Positions 51,700 to 64,000 of a DNA stretch of 64,000 nucleotides are shown here, one piece after another (position 1 is the stretch's first letter; every line of letters starts with the position of its first letter). The notes beneath the pieces were generated by a model. The model saw only the letters and a list, made by a program, of their open reading frames with translations, was not told where the DNA came from and made no database searches. Source of the stretch: Motacilla alba alba (lineage: Eukaryota > Chordata > Aves > Passeriformes > Motacillidae); NCBI RefSeq assembly GCF_015832195.1, contig NC_052017.1, positions 49,615,652 to 49,679,651 on the forward strand, in the 5' to 3' direction. A program made the position numbers and the translations under genes.

Positions 51700-53798
51700 A
51701 TTTATTTTTGTGGGAACTGCACTGCAATGATTTATATACAAAGCTCAGTGGTGGAAGATGCCACATGAGTGCTTTGAGGTGTGCTGTGAGATGAATAGGG
51801 TGTCATAATATATTCAGCAAATATGGCAATCCTCCAGAACAGAGGAAGGTATGAAAAATTATTTCCTTAGTTTAGAAACCATACACTGAAGCCAAGAACC
51901 CACAGAAAGAAAATGTATCGGCCTCTTTCCAACTAACACACAATTACTGTTGTTCTATATGTACAAACCACTACAGGTATTATACAAACACTGCAGTGTG
52001 ATTTTTTGTTAATGTCTAGGTAAAAATAATCTTTGTTGCTTCTTTCTCTTGCTTAGAAGGAAAAAAAAACCTAACCCATATTATAGAAAATCTGTTGAAA
52101 CTCACTTTGCAGACCAAAAAAAAAATCTTATGAAGAATTTCTAAGAGAAATTATTTTTCCATATAAAAGGTGAAAACACGAAGAAGGAGATACCTGCAAA
52201 GTATGCTCAAAATTTTCCAAGAACCCTAAAAATGTAAGTATTTGGAACTGCTTGTTACTTAAAAAAAAATCAGCAAGTTATTATTTTGTGTGCTGCTTAA
52301 TTGTCCTTTGAATCTAGAAGCTAGGGTAAACACCTGCAATTATAGCATATATTTATCATAATATAAACATATATTTACAAGTATAAATTGAAATAATAGT
52401 CTTATACATATCCAGAAGAAGAATCTAACACTGTACTCTGTGGAAATGAAGAGCTCTCTAAGCACAATATCTCCAGCTCTATTACCAAATAAATTTGCCT
52501 TCTAAATACCTGCCAAAGCTGCATTCATATACAACTTTTCTGAAGCATATGCAAGCAGGGAGCTTGTATCCATCAGCAGAATCCAATCAGAACACCTCTA
52601 GTTATGAACATGATTCAGGATCCTGTGCATTAAGGCTCAAGAAGGAAGAAATAATTTTCCACATTGCAGGGTCTCTGTGCTACGCTAAATTAAACAAAAT
52701 AACAGCAACAGAGACAAACCATGCCTTAGAAATAGTTAAAAAACAGCAGGGAGGATGGACTGGAGTAACAAGCATTACAGTGTCTATTAACTAATGGAAT
52801 GCTTATGGAAATAGGAATAAGATACACATGCATTCCAAATGAATACTTATCTATAGCACCATAAGAAAATATTAAAAAAAATTATGAGGGAAAGCAAGCT
52901 AAAGTATAACACTATAAGCATGCAGCCACTAAATTAATCTGAAATGCATTTGAATTGCTCTTATCACAATGAACTCAGTTCACAATCACAAAAATGTGTT
53001 ATATGTTTCCACTTTTAAACCAATTTTCCCTTAGAACCATTAAGATTTATTCAACATCAAAATCTATCATACACAATTAGAGCATATATAAAGTACTTGC
53101 TCCATATTAATATAGCTTTTAAAACACAATTCCTTCTTTGTGTGCTAATTCTGGAACAACTAATACTTTTGTCTTTATTGGTTACAGGTAACATTTGTCG
53201 AGGAGGCACATATAGAATGTGTCTCTTCTCCAGTAAAACTCCACAGCAAAAGAAGAATCTTATACTTAATCTATTTGTAGGTAATAGCATATAATTCCTC
53301 ACACAATTTCATTACTGACCATGCGATTCTCTACAATGTATAAGGCATCTGATTATCCACAAATGCTCTGCATTTAAGAAACTGTTTCAGAAGTGTTAGT
53401 GGAAAAATTCTAACCTTCATTCAACCAGTGTCCTTGTTGACTGTAGCATATGAAAGCTGACAACCAGAAAACCAGGATAAAGTTCAAAGCAATTTTTCAA
53501 TGCCTCTATTGATTAAACTTTAAAAGTTACTGTGTTTACTGAATGCCACCTGCTTTAAGGAGCAACAGATCTGAGAGAACACACATACACTTAGTGCAAT
53601 ACCAATCATTTTAGTAGGGAACAAACAGACAAATTTTCTTAAGAAAATAATGTCTTCTGTATTTTCACCCTCTTTGTCAACTTTAACAAAGGAGAACAAA
53701 GAAGTATGTTCGATGAATGGACTTACCTACCAGCAATACCTGTTAAATGGTTGAGCTAAAGCTCTTTAACACTGTATTTAATGGATATCCCATTCTCA

Positions 53799-53804
53799 GC
53801 CTAC
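53799..53804 (-). other. 5' splice site after the CNTNAP2 exon
   Basis: The exon ends ...ACACCAG and the intron starts GTAGGC on the minus strand. GT is in the expected place, the exon's last bases AG fit the consensus, and the cut leaves one base of the next codon. In the family the residue after LLNTP is usually Asp, which this G can begin. Confidence 0.85.
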
Positions 53805-54005
53805 CTGGTGTATTCAGCAGCCGGGACATTTTGCAAGAATAGGAGATAAACTGCTCACAGTATTCAGCACTACTGGTAATGGCAGAAATCTGGTCCATTG
53901 TCGCACTGTAGTTAAGCTGCAGCACAGATAACTTCTCTGGGCTGTTGCCTCCCACAGAAGTCTGCATTTGCAGATCATGGTACACAGTTGTCCATACTTT
54001 ATCCT
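53805..54005 (-). CDS. CNTNAP2: Internal exon of CNTNAP2 (Caspr2), fibrinogen-like domain
   Basis: One 201-nt coding exon, read right to left. It begins with the last two bases of a split codon (AG), continues with 66 whole codons starting DKVWTTV, and ends with the first base (G) of the next codon, so both flanking introns are phase 1. Segments [25 protein letters not shown] and [10 protein letters not shown] match the first part of the fibrinogen-like domain of contactin-associated protein-like 2. In this family the domain lies between the EGF-like/laminin-G module and the third laminin-G domain. Two cysteines are visible (in AEYCEQ and SYSCKM). CNTNAP2 is a single-pass neuronal adhesion protein that binds contactin-2 and clusters Kv1 channels at juxtaparanodes. 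The frame is intact, with no stop or frameshift, so it looks functional. Paralogues CNTNAP4 and CNTNAP5 share the LLNTP end, but the HDLQMQT and MDQISAIT stretches favour CNTNAP2; this rests on recalled family sequence, not an alignment. The open frame continues beyond both splice sites, but that flanking translation is intron. Confidence 0.93.
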
Positions 54006-54058
54006 CTGAAAGAGAGGGCAAGAAAGACAAGACAAGAACTGGTAAGAGACAGACAGAG
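54006..54058 (-). other. 3' splice site and polypyrimidine tract before the CNTNAP2 exon
   Basis: On the minus strand the exon is preceded by CCCTCTCTTTCAG, a consensus acceptor. Behind it lies about 50 nt that is almost all pyrimidine (repeated TGTCT/TTCT). A branch-point-like CTTAC has its A at 54043, 38 nt upstream of the first exon base. This fixes the exon's 5' boundary at 54005. The nearest upstream AG (in TTACCAG) sits next to the branch-point candidate, so it is unlikely to serve as the acceptor. Confidence 0.88.
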
Positions 54059-54406
54059 GAACTGAGTTCAAATAAATCTAGGCCTTTGAGAAAAGATAAA
54101 ACTGCTCTGTTAGATATTTGTTGATATTTGGTAGTGGGGAAGGAGGGCACTGCACATGAAAGGTCATCATGTGACAGCATAGTTCCAACTATGAACTGGT
54201 GAAGGGAAGAAACTCTTATCACCTTTATGAAAAGATACCAAATATACCATGTGAGAAGTCTTCCTTAAACAACTGGAGCTTATAGTTACATATGGAACTA
54301 ATAAGGATTAAGTTTGGTTAGAAAGGCAGAAGGCTGATGTCCTAGAGATTCAAAGCCTTTATGTGAAGAACATTCTCTGTGCATGGTAAATTGCTGTGGG
54401 CTGGAG

Positions 54407-54585
54407 AGCAGCACTGCTTTAGTAAAGTAGTAGTAAAGTAACAATGAGGATGCACCAAATTCTCAAAGCAGCACTGCTTTAGTAAAGTAGTAGTAAAGTA
54501 ACAATGAGGATGCACCAAATTCTCAAAGCAGCACTGCTTTAGTAAAGTAGTAGTAAAGTAACAATGAGGATGCACCAAATTCTCA
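54407..54585. repeat. Perfect 60-bp minisatellite, three copies
   Basis: Unit boundaries repeat at exactly 60 bp: AGCAGCACTGCTTTAGTAAA, then GTAGTAGTAAAGTAACAATG, then AGGATGCACCAAATTCTCAA. Copies start at 54407, 54467 and 54527; the third stops one base short at 54585. I see no mismatch among copies, which indicates very recent expansion. Within each unit GTAGTAGTAAAGTA contains a shorter AGTAAAGTA reiteration. Since 60 is a multiple of three, a minus-strand frame stays open through it (54342-54578) and reads a 20-residue repeat, but nothing suggests it is translated. It lies 401 bp upstream of the CNTNAP2 exon's acceptor, inside the intron. Confidence 0.97.
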
Positions 54586-57262
54586 TGTGTTTACACATTT
54601 AGCAATTAACACTGCAATTTTTTCCACATTTTTTACCCAGGATTTGTTCTAGGGTAAAATAAAATTGCTTCTTATTGAGACTTAAATATTTTAAAACAGC
54701 AGCACCGTATAACTTTACTAATTATGGTTATGATATAGATAGCAACATAGGAACTAAACAAAGTAGAATGGAAATACAAAATCTTTTGTTTAGTTGTGGA
54801 AAGTCACAAAGAAGGAGGAAAGACAACTTCACATTTTTTGATAAGAAATAAAGCAATATTAGCCAAATCTTAACACCTGCAACAAACTCTTTTTGCAGGG
54901 TCATACAAAAACTGTGCTATATCCAGCCCAGAACAATGTCTGTAATTATCATATTTCTCTAAACTACTGAACAGCAAGTCACTAGAAGTGTTACTGTGAA
55001 CCATTGGTCAGTAGTTACCAGAGAAGATTTAAGATGAGGTATTATAATAATGAAACAGCACATTCCACACTCCTTTTATAGCAAGATTTGTTGAAGTTGG
55101 AAGGGAGTTTAGAAAGGAAACAAAGACAAGGCACAGAAACTTTGCTGTTATAGACCAACCATTTATTTTTCTTAGAGGGACATTCCACTGAACCAAAATG
55201 AAAAAATATCATCTGAGTAATATAGGGCTTCAGAATGAAAACTATGAAGATTCGGTCAATATTATTGATACTGTCTTCCTGTAAGAATGCTATTCTATCA
55301 CTTAGGTGTGAAGAATTTTTAAAATTTAGGTTGGCTAGGTACCACTCTAAAAATCCACTATCTCAGCTGATATGTACTACTCATATTGTGCATCTCACAT
55401 AGACAAGGGCTGAAATAAGTCAATTATCCTCTGTAAACAAACCACAGAAAATTCTCTTTTCTCTAGATGTTAACCTGAAACACATCACCACAAAACTTCC
55501 TAGAAGTGAATCAGATTTTGTCAGTAATATTTGTCATGTCAGGTTCTTTCACATTTAAAGTTGTTTTTCTGTTTTTCTTTTAATTCTTCTGCCTTATATA
55601 TTTCTATCCCTGAGGGCAAAGTCAAAGAAATCTGTCTTGGAATAAAAAATGGAGAACCTTAAAAACCTCACTAGGAATCTACTCTGGTGCCTTAAACTGG
55701 CTTGTGGGAAAGCCCAGATTCCCAAATGAGTCAGGCCTTTGCCCCAGCTGTTCTGTCAAGCAACACCACTGACCACAGTTGTCCTTCAGAGATGCAGAAA
55801 TGAAGCACACCCATGCTGCTAACTTTGCTGTATTTATCACAAAAACAGACTCTCCAGGGAGATCACCTGGCATTTTCTAAGTATACTAATTCACCTGACA
55901 GATGCGCCTTACAGCAATAAAACCCATAAAGTGTAGTGCATTGCAGTATGTTTTCAATTCTTCTATGTAAATCTCTTGCCTGTTAATGCAAATCTCAGTA
56001 ATTCTAAAACTTGTGGCCTGCACTTCAAAATTTCAACTACATGGACACACTTTGCCAAACTAACACACATTCAAAAGTGTTTCAGCACTTCACCAAGTTC
56101 ACAGGAATGTGCTCACATCCACTGATGAGTTTTGGTACGACCCAGAGTAAAGATATCTCTCCACATTATGATTATCCTTATCTCCAGGATTCTGTACTCT
56201 TCCTTATTTTCCAGTCTTAATTTTTACTGCATAGTGTCAGGCTATTTTGGATTATATTGGGATCATGTGGACCCATGTGTTTGCAACTGATATGGTGTTA
56301 AGTCTTTCTAATCAAGTGTTCAGAGATAAGGTAAGCAAAGCAGACAAATCCTCCGCAGGTTGTACACATGACTAGCCAAATGAGATGAAATTCAGCATGT
56401 GATGCAAGATGGTTATAATTTTAATATTCATATCCTTAGTCCAAAGCTCTTTGTAAAACACAGCGATATTCTTGCATTGAGAAAAAGACATTAAAAAATC
56501 AGGAGAAAGGAATCCTGCTCCCAAGTACTAATAAAAAATTTTTATTTGTCATCTGTTAAATTATATAGAGACTATAATCCAGTTTTGTTAAGAGCCTGGT
56601 ATGGAAGTTTACTGCAAATTCATTTTCAAGAAAGGATTGAGATAGTTTATGCATTCACTGACAAAAACCTCTCACTTGTGGCAGAAGACATTGTACATGT
56701 AAGAACACAAAAGTGTCAGTAAGGAATGTTCTAGGACAGTTAGAGCCTCATATTGAATTTTTGATCCAGCTAAGACTCCTAGACTAGCCACTAAGAAGGT
56801 ACAGAATGTGACTAGCAATAGGAATTGTGTTAGGCACTATGAGAAGGAATTTTCCTATGGATAGCAGATTCTAGCCAATATAGAGCCCCCCTCCAAGTTA
56901 GGAACTTTAATCTTTACTGTGGCACATTGTACTAAGGACGATATAAACATATTCCTGTCAGTCAAATGCATCCTCTGAACAACTTCAGGACCTTTCTGTC
57001 AAAATACAAGTGTGACTAAGTTAAGTGCTTGTTGCATCTTGCAATAGATCTTTATCAATATCCAAATATATGTGTATAAAGTCAATAATCTTTTACAGAA
57101 AAACAAGTCAATCTCTTCCTGCTGTCTAAAAGATGATGAGATTGATTAGGATACATCTGGTCAGATACTGAAAATAAACCTAGATCTTATTTCACTTGCA
57201 ACTAATTTTTTAATAGTCTGGCTCAAATGACCCATGAACACATTCAGCATGCTGTCTTGAAC

Positions 57263-57304
57263 ACATTCACAAGCTGAAGCATCACATTCACAAGCTGAAG
57301 CATC
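57263..57304 (+). repeat. Exact 21-bp tandem duplication
   Basis: A unit beginning ACATTCACAAGCTGAAG and ending CATC occurs twice with no mismatch (57263-57283, 57284-57304). It lies in intron; the 7-residue repeat it makes in a minus-strand frame (LQLVNVM) has no coding support. Confidence 0.95.
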
Positions 57305-60300
57305 TGTGCCTGCAGGTCAGGCACAGAGAGAGTGTGGAGCAGAAGTTGCAGCTGGTGTACAGGAAGGCAGCTTCTTCTCTGGGTAAGGGATTTCATGCTC
57401 TTTGCAGATTTTCCTGATCTAAGTGTAAAGCACTGCCATGATATAAGGACCAAAACTGTATGGAATGGTAGGGCCTTTCCTGGGCTGGGAAAACACATTA
57501 ACAGGGTAATGTGGTCACAGACAAAAATCCATCTCACCTCCACACCAAATGCAGATTCCTGAATACATATAGTTATATATTTGTGGGGCTGGCTTCAAGG
57601 TGTCTGAAAAGACTCAAAGGAGATAGATGCCAGGCAGAAATCTCAAACTTATCTACTGAGTGCTGATTACAAACTGCTTTTTTGACTTTCAGTCTTAAAA
57701 ATTTGTTCATGTGTTTATACTTCCCATGGAAATCATGGAAAGATAACTTGAAGATAAGGCAAATATCTTCACTCATGTTTTCAGTTTCTCAGAAACTCCT
57801 TATTTCTTGAGACCATTCTTGAGAGAGATGGAATCAGTACCTTGCTTGCAGTCACCTTCCGTTACAGAAAAGGTAATGCAGATAGCTCACACTATCTCAA
57901 ATATCTGTATCTTCACTATTTATGGCATTGTCCCCGTGTAGCTGAGAACAGGATATGGTACTCATAGTCAATATATCCTTATTTTCTGTCAGTAGTACAC
58001 AGAAGTCCCATTTAAGATACGCAGAAGTGAGAAATCTGTCCTAGTTAACAGCAATTTGATACATATTCCTGGCAATACCTGTCACCACAATACTGGAATG
58101 AGTATTCCCCTAATACACAAGCAGTTATTTAAAGAACACCTGGCACATGGCTATTGCTAACCACAAGTATTTAGAGACAATTTGTCAACCACGGCTAAGC
58201 GTATGACTTAGGCATCACCAAAATGCACTTCCCCTGCACATGGAAGTATATGAGCTCCTAACTGGATTTACCAGGCTGATTCTAGCTTTCCCACTGGAGG
58301 ACAGAACACCAGCACCAGCTAATCGCTTACACTTCAGGAAAATAAGGACCTCCAGGATGACCACCTCTTCATTCAAACGCATATCTTAGAGGTTATTTTT
58401 TTTTCGTGTTGCAGTTGCACAGGAAAAAAAAATAGGGGGTTCTTCCATTATTTTGTTTTTAGCAGTAAAGATGAAGCATAATTTGCTTTGAATAGAATGC
58501 CAAAAGCCAGTAACCATAGATTCTTAATAGAATTCATAATGGTTTTCACTAAGAACAATCTAATTAGATCCAAACTGCTGATACATTTGATGCAATTATA
58601 GAGAAAATAGGTTCCCTGTAATTTAGTCTGTACATTACACTTTGCTGAAACTGTTCTCTAACAGATATATATTATAGTAAGATTAAGTTCCTTAATTTAA
58701 GAATAATTTTTAAGAAAGGAAATGACCACTAGTTTCCTTAAAATGACAATAAAGTGACATAATTTATTTTGCTGAAAATACTTTTCAGTGGCAATGACTG
58801 ACCTACAGTTCTACCCACTCACTACTCCTTTTTCCAATAAAAAGTGAAGTAGGTGGCTAATAAAATAATCAATAAGTATTAGTAATGGTTCACTAATAAA
58901 AAGACAAATGAAGTTAAAAATTTCCTTGTTCACCAGCTATTCAAGTGATCAAATCAAATATTAACATAAGTGATTTTTCACACTTAATATTCATTGTATT
59001 TCGTGATGTTGTGATGATATTTATCATTTCACTTTTGAGTCTTGCAGATAGTCAGTTCCTGCAATTACTGAACGTTCTTCACTCATTTGCTTGGTGCTTA
59101 GTTAAGCAAGAAGGCTTGCTTCTCACAAAAAAAAATATAACCTTTTGTAATGATAATTACTGATAATAAGTTTGAAAAATGAATTTCAGAAAACATACTG
59201 CTTCTATTGCACAGCAATGGATACGTTTTTCCCTTTTAATTTTAATCTACAGTTATATGTATTGCTATTAGAGTTTTACCATTTTTTAAAATTAATAGAC
59301 TTATGTGCTTAAGATATTATTTTATTAGGTATTTTTAAGAAATCAGAAACCAGTTTAATTTCTCAGGAAAGATTATCTGCTCTCTCTCTCCTCTCCCTCA
59401 GTATATCTGTGGTGGGTGTTTTGATGGATGCTGTTTCCTGACCTAAAATTTGGCTGATGTATGAACACCTTGGTTCCTGGTTCAAACTTGGAGAAGATGA
59501 CATTGAGAATTTGTGAACATATAAAAGCCTGGAGGTAGTTCTTTACTAGACATCCTGATTTTTGCCATCATTGGTGCTTTTGTCTCGACAAATAGTTTAC
59601 TGCAGAATGTTCTACAATATGCTACACTACAAATCACTCAAGAAACTAGACAGGATAACCATTTAAAAGTGAACTGCCTTCTAGGGAGAACAAAAATTAC
59701 AATTGTAATCACCTCATATTATAAGGTCTGTAATTTTATTTTCTGATAAGAGCCTGCTTGGTATTGTTAAATTGTGTGGGATGGTAACAGAACGGTCATT
59801 AACAATGTGAACAAACTAAGCACTTTTTTACAACAGTGTTGTAGACACAAGACCTGATGTACACAACTGATGTGGAAAAAATTACAGCAGGCCACATCCT
59901 CTTCTCCATCCTTTTATATTTCTCTTGCTGTGTGTTTATATATAAAAGCTCAAACCTATACATAGCAATTTAAAACTAATTCTGCTATGGACTTCAAAGG
60001 AGCCACATTTGAGTTTATAAAAATGAAAAATATATATTCGTTTGAAGTTAATGAGTGCTTTGACAATCTCGCCTGAAATTTGCAAATGTCAATTTTGCAG
60101 TGCAGTTACTCTGGTGATATGAACTGCTATCATCTTACTGATGTAGAAAATGGGGTTTAGACAGAGAAATCCAATATTCAGAAAAAAAAGAACAGTAATT
60201 GAAGAGTGTTCTTATGAACTGGATTCTATAGAAAGCAAAGCCAGTCAGTTTCTTAATCTATTTAGGTGGGGAATAGAAGCAATCCAAAAATGTAATTGAG

Positions 60301-63300
60301 CCATTCCTGCACTCATTTTCAATGTCTACTCCTTTCATTCCTTCTTTCCATTGTTTCTTGATCAAGATAATAATGAATCTTCAAATTTAACTGAGACTCT
60401 TATGTTCTTTTTTACTTATGATAGTGTCCTGTGAGGCAATACGCTTCCCTTGTATTTACATACTCTCTTTCATAACAGCTCAGGAAAGAGAAAATATTGT
60501 TTATTTTGTGAACTTACAGTGATATTAAATGATATAATTTTCCAATAATTTATATACAACAGATAAATTCATATACTTTACAAAATAGAGTGGAAAGAAG
60601 TGACCAAAATACAATTTTCAGGGAACCAAAAGTTTCCAGAGAAGTGACAATGAAATGGCTGTTCCAATGAAACTTGTTAGAAATCTCAAGGGACACTAGT
60701 GAAGTAGCAAGTAGAGGATGGATTTTCTGGATTACCAGAGATGATTTTGAACTATTCAACACAGTTGTATGTGAAAAGCTTATGACAAGACTACCTTGAG
60801 AAACAGAATAGAGATCACTCGTGCCTTCAAAGAAAAAAGACGGGAACAACAGATATTGTTATACTGAAAAACAATGCCTGGGGATAAAAACTTAAATCTG
60901 ATCTGGGCCCTCATGTCAGAAATTACCTCCTATGGGTGTTATTAGAGGCATGAGTTTAAAAAAAACCCTATTGAAAGGAACAATAAATAATGAGATACAG
61001 TATAGCCATATGAAGGGGGACTCGGATCATTTAAGTGCCTGGTCTAACAGATGGCAAATGCAGTTCAGTTTAGATTAAGGAACAATAAAGTCAAGAACAA
61101 AGGACATAAAAGAATTAACAGTGTGGTTGTTTTCAACACAGTGAGCAGAATATGGGCACAGGCTGAAAACTTTTTTAACAGTTCAATAACTGAAGAATCA
61201 ACAACTGATTCTACTTTCTGAGGCACAACCTTATATATAAACAAGTACTATACAAACAGAGAGATTGAATATGTCTCCATTAAAGCATCTTTCAGTTCAT
61301 TCTAGCATATCATAGGAGCATATGCACATAAAAAAAAAATCAACTACTGCTTGATGTTTTCTTTTATAGAGCAACACAGCACAATCCTTTAGCTATGATC
61401 CCAAACAAGTCTTCCTAGAATCACTGAAAAAAAGTAACACAGTTTCAAAAAATATATTTCAAAGGATATCCTGAAGAAAAGGGTTCTTCAAAGCTTTCAC
61501 TATGTTAGCTAAGACCATAAGAAACCATTTCTTGAGCTGTTCTAGATGATTTTTATTTTCATGGAGAGACAGAAAGAAACTAAGGCAGGTCTCAAGTGCT
61601 ACCACTAAAAACTCTCATTACCTTTCATTCCACCATCAGCTAAGTGCTTGAATCCTCACCATACTCTTCATTGATCCAACTTAGTTCTCTCAAGAACATA
61701 CTCCACTCTCCTCTCTCACATCTTGCTTACCCCACTCCGTAGAGAGACAGGAAAAGGAATATAGTGTGCTGAAGCACCCTTTCTAATTATTGCATCAATA
61801 AACTGAATGTTAGGCAACCTCCTAAAAAACTTTTTATTTCTCTTTCAAAAGGGGCCTCCAGATGGGAGAACTTACACTTTCAAGTTTTAGTGCATGTTCT
61901 TGGTAGTTTGCAATTATTTCATCATTATTCTGAATCATATTGGCCACATTTAAATTTAGGAATCCCATTTTAATTACTACACAAACCTAAGCATTGCCTA
62001 ATCAAATAACAAAAACTACTATTATACATATATTAGTGCAAAATCATGACTCCTGTATTTTTTGACAGCTGTGCTAAAACTTCTTTAGGTAATCCAAAAA
62101 ACATTGATATTGAATGGACAAGATGGACAGCAGAATGAAGTTATGTTGTGACTGACAGAAGAATTTTGATGTCTTCAATGTCTTTATTTGTAATCTCTCA
62201 AATGAAGCATGACTTGAATTCTATACTAAATTACCATGCCATGCATTATTTTAAGACATTCTATGAAAATTTTTAGCATGCCTGTGGTTTGATATGTGGC
62301 ACAGAGTGACATTAGGGGAGAAGAAAAAGTCAATCAGACTTCATAGTAAAGTCAGCAAATTTAATAAATTATGGTTAAAAGATTTTCCTATTCTGAATGT
62401 TATCTCAGTTTGTCTCAATATAAATTTGACAGTAGAAGAGAAAAAACATAAATTTCTATGCTAGTTTACAGTAAAAGACACAGCTTGGTCCTTAGAAAAG
62501 ACAAATATCCCATTTCCACTTACAAGTAGTAAAGTTCACAAGTATAATTCTTCTAATTGAAGAAGTAAAAGTACTATAAGAATGGGGAATTAAAATCATG
62601 CTAGATCAATAAGAAACTTTTAACTTCTGGAAATTCTTGAACGTTAAGTTTTTCACTTCTTTGTGGACAAAGGATGCCTTCTCTTTCCCTCTCATCTCAG
62701 GACTACCATTAAAACACCATTGCAGGGGACATTTTTTCCACCTGAAGAAACAGAGTGATTTTATACAAATGTTTCTTTTAAGAAAATACAAATTAACATT
62801 TTCAGAAACGCCAACTATCCTTGCAGTCTCCTACTCCAAGTATCCTTTACGCATCTGTAAAAGTTGCACCCTAAGTGTCATATAGCTCAAAGACTGTGCT
62901 GTGTAAAAACAACACTCTAAGAAAGCCCAATGCTGCACCAGCTGCCTCGCTGGCTTCCTGCTAGCAGATATCCAGCAGATTCTTGCTTTCAGAAAGTTCT
63001 TTCTATCATAAGAAGAAATGAAGGAATGTGTCTATTTCTATAAACCTAGTGTTTCTGAATAGCCTTTTTATGACTCAATATAGAAATCACAGCATACGGA
63101 AAACACCACAGAATTTGGAGAAGAAGGTGGCATATGTGAAAATGAAGTTGCTTTTTTACTAGATCTGAGATTACTTTTTCTTCATCAAAGGATTGCAAAT
63201 ACTATCCCATATACTTCGAAACCACTGAGAAATATAACACCACCTATTAATAAATTTAACACATCTCATTATGCAGAAATTATATATTTTAAATTAATAA

Positions 63301-64000
63301 TTCTCAGATGCTGAAAAATTCACGACTGTGCATAATTGAACTTTGTAGTTCAACTTCAGCAGAACTGAATAGCTAAGTGTTTTGTTGTATCATTATCTGG
63401 AAAAAGAGGTATTAAACTGTCTCTATTCCTACTGAGGTACCAAATATATTCAGAAACCAACCATTACAACAGCAAAACATTTTCTAGAGCAATGAGAAAT
63501 TTGCAAGGAAACATCTCTTGGCATTCACCAGCCTGATATTTAGAGGTTATGGAGAATACTACACATGGATCAGACAAATTCCACATATGGTCAAGCTGAT
63601 TCCTGCAAAAGTTGACTACAGCTTATCCATGTACTCCAGCTTGCTTGGCCTGGACCTACCCTTTGGCCTCTGTCAACCACTCTTCTTTACATATGCATAA
63701 TCTTTTCTCTTGGTAAGTACACCTGCACCTCATGCAACTTTCCTGGCTACTAAGATACTTGACTACATTTTATTTAGAATTTTAAATGATTTCTCCATCA
63801 TAGTATAAAAAGGTGATGTCTGGAATAAAATAAGTACTTCTGAAGTGAAATTTTCAATGGTGATGGAAACAATTCAGCACTCAATTACTTAGGGGTCTTC
63901 AAGTGCCTTCTCTAATTAACCAATTTGCTATTTATTTTATTAGGTTTCCCCACATTCAACAAACAGGAAGTTTATTTCCTTGAAGAAGACAAACAAATTA

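Larger units (their letters stand above)
1..53804 (-). other. CNTNAP2: CNTNAP2 intron downstream of the exon (partial)
   Basis: At least 53.8 kb with no further exon that I can recognise. It is AT-rich and CpG-poor, with short unrelated open frames on both strands that lack codon bias, domain signatures and splice context. It contains the LTR-like repeat, the CR1 fragments, simple-sequence tracts and the palindrome listed separately. If the exon corresponds to human exon 13, which its length and phase suggest but I could not check, this would be the bird equivalent of human intron 13. A short exon could have been missed by eye. Intron assignment follows from the exon's strand and splice sites. 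Confidence 0.82.
54006..64000 (-). other. CNTNAP2: CNTNAP2 intron upstream of the exon (partial)
   Basis: About 10 kb running to the window edge. No upstream exon is recognised; the expected preceding exon would encode the start of the fibrinogen-like domain and end with a single G in phase 1. The notable contents are the 60-bp minisatellite at 54407-54585 and a 21-bp exact duplication at 57263-57304. The remainder is unremarkable AT-rich sequence with short T- and A-runs and a CT-rich stretch near 59383-59400. Confidence 0.82.

Noticed and set aside
53743..54222. 159-codon minus-strand open frame as a stand-alone gene
   Set aside because: Only 53805-54005 has family similarity, and it is bounded by splice sites. 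The flanking residues are intron read-through.
54342..54578. 78-codon minus-strand frame with a 20-residue repeat
   Set aside because: It is a by-product of the 60-bp minisatellite; no start context, splice site or homology supports translation.
1..64000. CRISPR array, operon, prophage or other prokaryotic system
   Set aside because: No spaced direct repeats, no adjacent long coding frames or ribosome-binding sites. The splice sites and CR1 fragments show that this is vertebrate DNA.

Overview
The window looks like nuclear DNA from a bird, and nearly all of it is intron. It is AT-rich and CpG-poor, with no CpG island, no long coding frame and few interspersed repeats. The repeats that can be recognised are avian or sauropsid in type: several short 3'-end fragments of CR1 LINEs and one degenerate LTR-like repeat of a kind common in bird genomes.

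The only coding sequence I can support is one 201-bp internal exon on the minus strand (53805-54005). It has consensus splice sites on both sides, and its translation matches the fibrinogen-like domain of the contactin-associated proteins. Diagnostic segments ([31 protein letters not shown]) point to CNTNAP2 (Caspr2). That gene is very large with enormous introns, which explains a 64-kb window with a single exon. By this reading positions 1-53804 are the intron downstream of the exon and 54006-64000 the intron upstream.

Layout: an AT-rich start; an LTR-like repeat at about 2.34-2.97 kb, with an internal degenerate ~45-bp periodicity; a minus-strand CR1 fragment abutting an (AAG)14 tract at 5.1-5.3 kb; A/C-rich and poly-A simple sequence at 9.6-11.1 kb; a purine-skewed stretch at about 19.0-20.2 kb; an 84-bp near-perfect AT-rich palindrome at 27.8 kb; CR1 3' ends near 29.0, 33.3 and 50.7 kb; a 38-A tract at 32.5 kb; the CNTNAP2 exon at 53.8-54.0 kb; and, 401 bp upstream of its acceptor, a perfect 60-bp x 3 minisatellite. 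Several AT-rich stretches contain homeodomain or POU-type motifs and could be conserved intronic elements, but that is a guess without alignments.

I see no bacterial or phage genes, CRISPR arrays, tRNA or rRNA genes, and no previously undescribed gene system. The open frames of 60-130 codons scattered through the window are what AT-rich intron gives by chance, apart from the one that runs through the exon.
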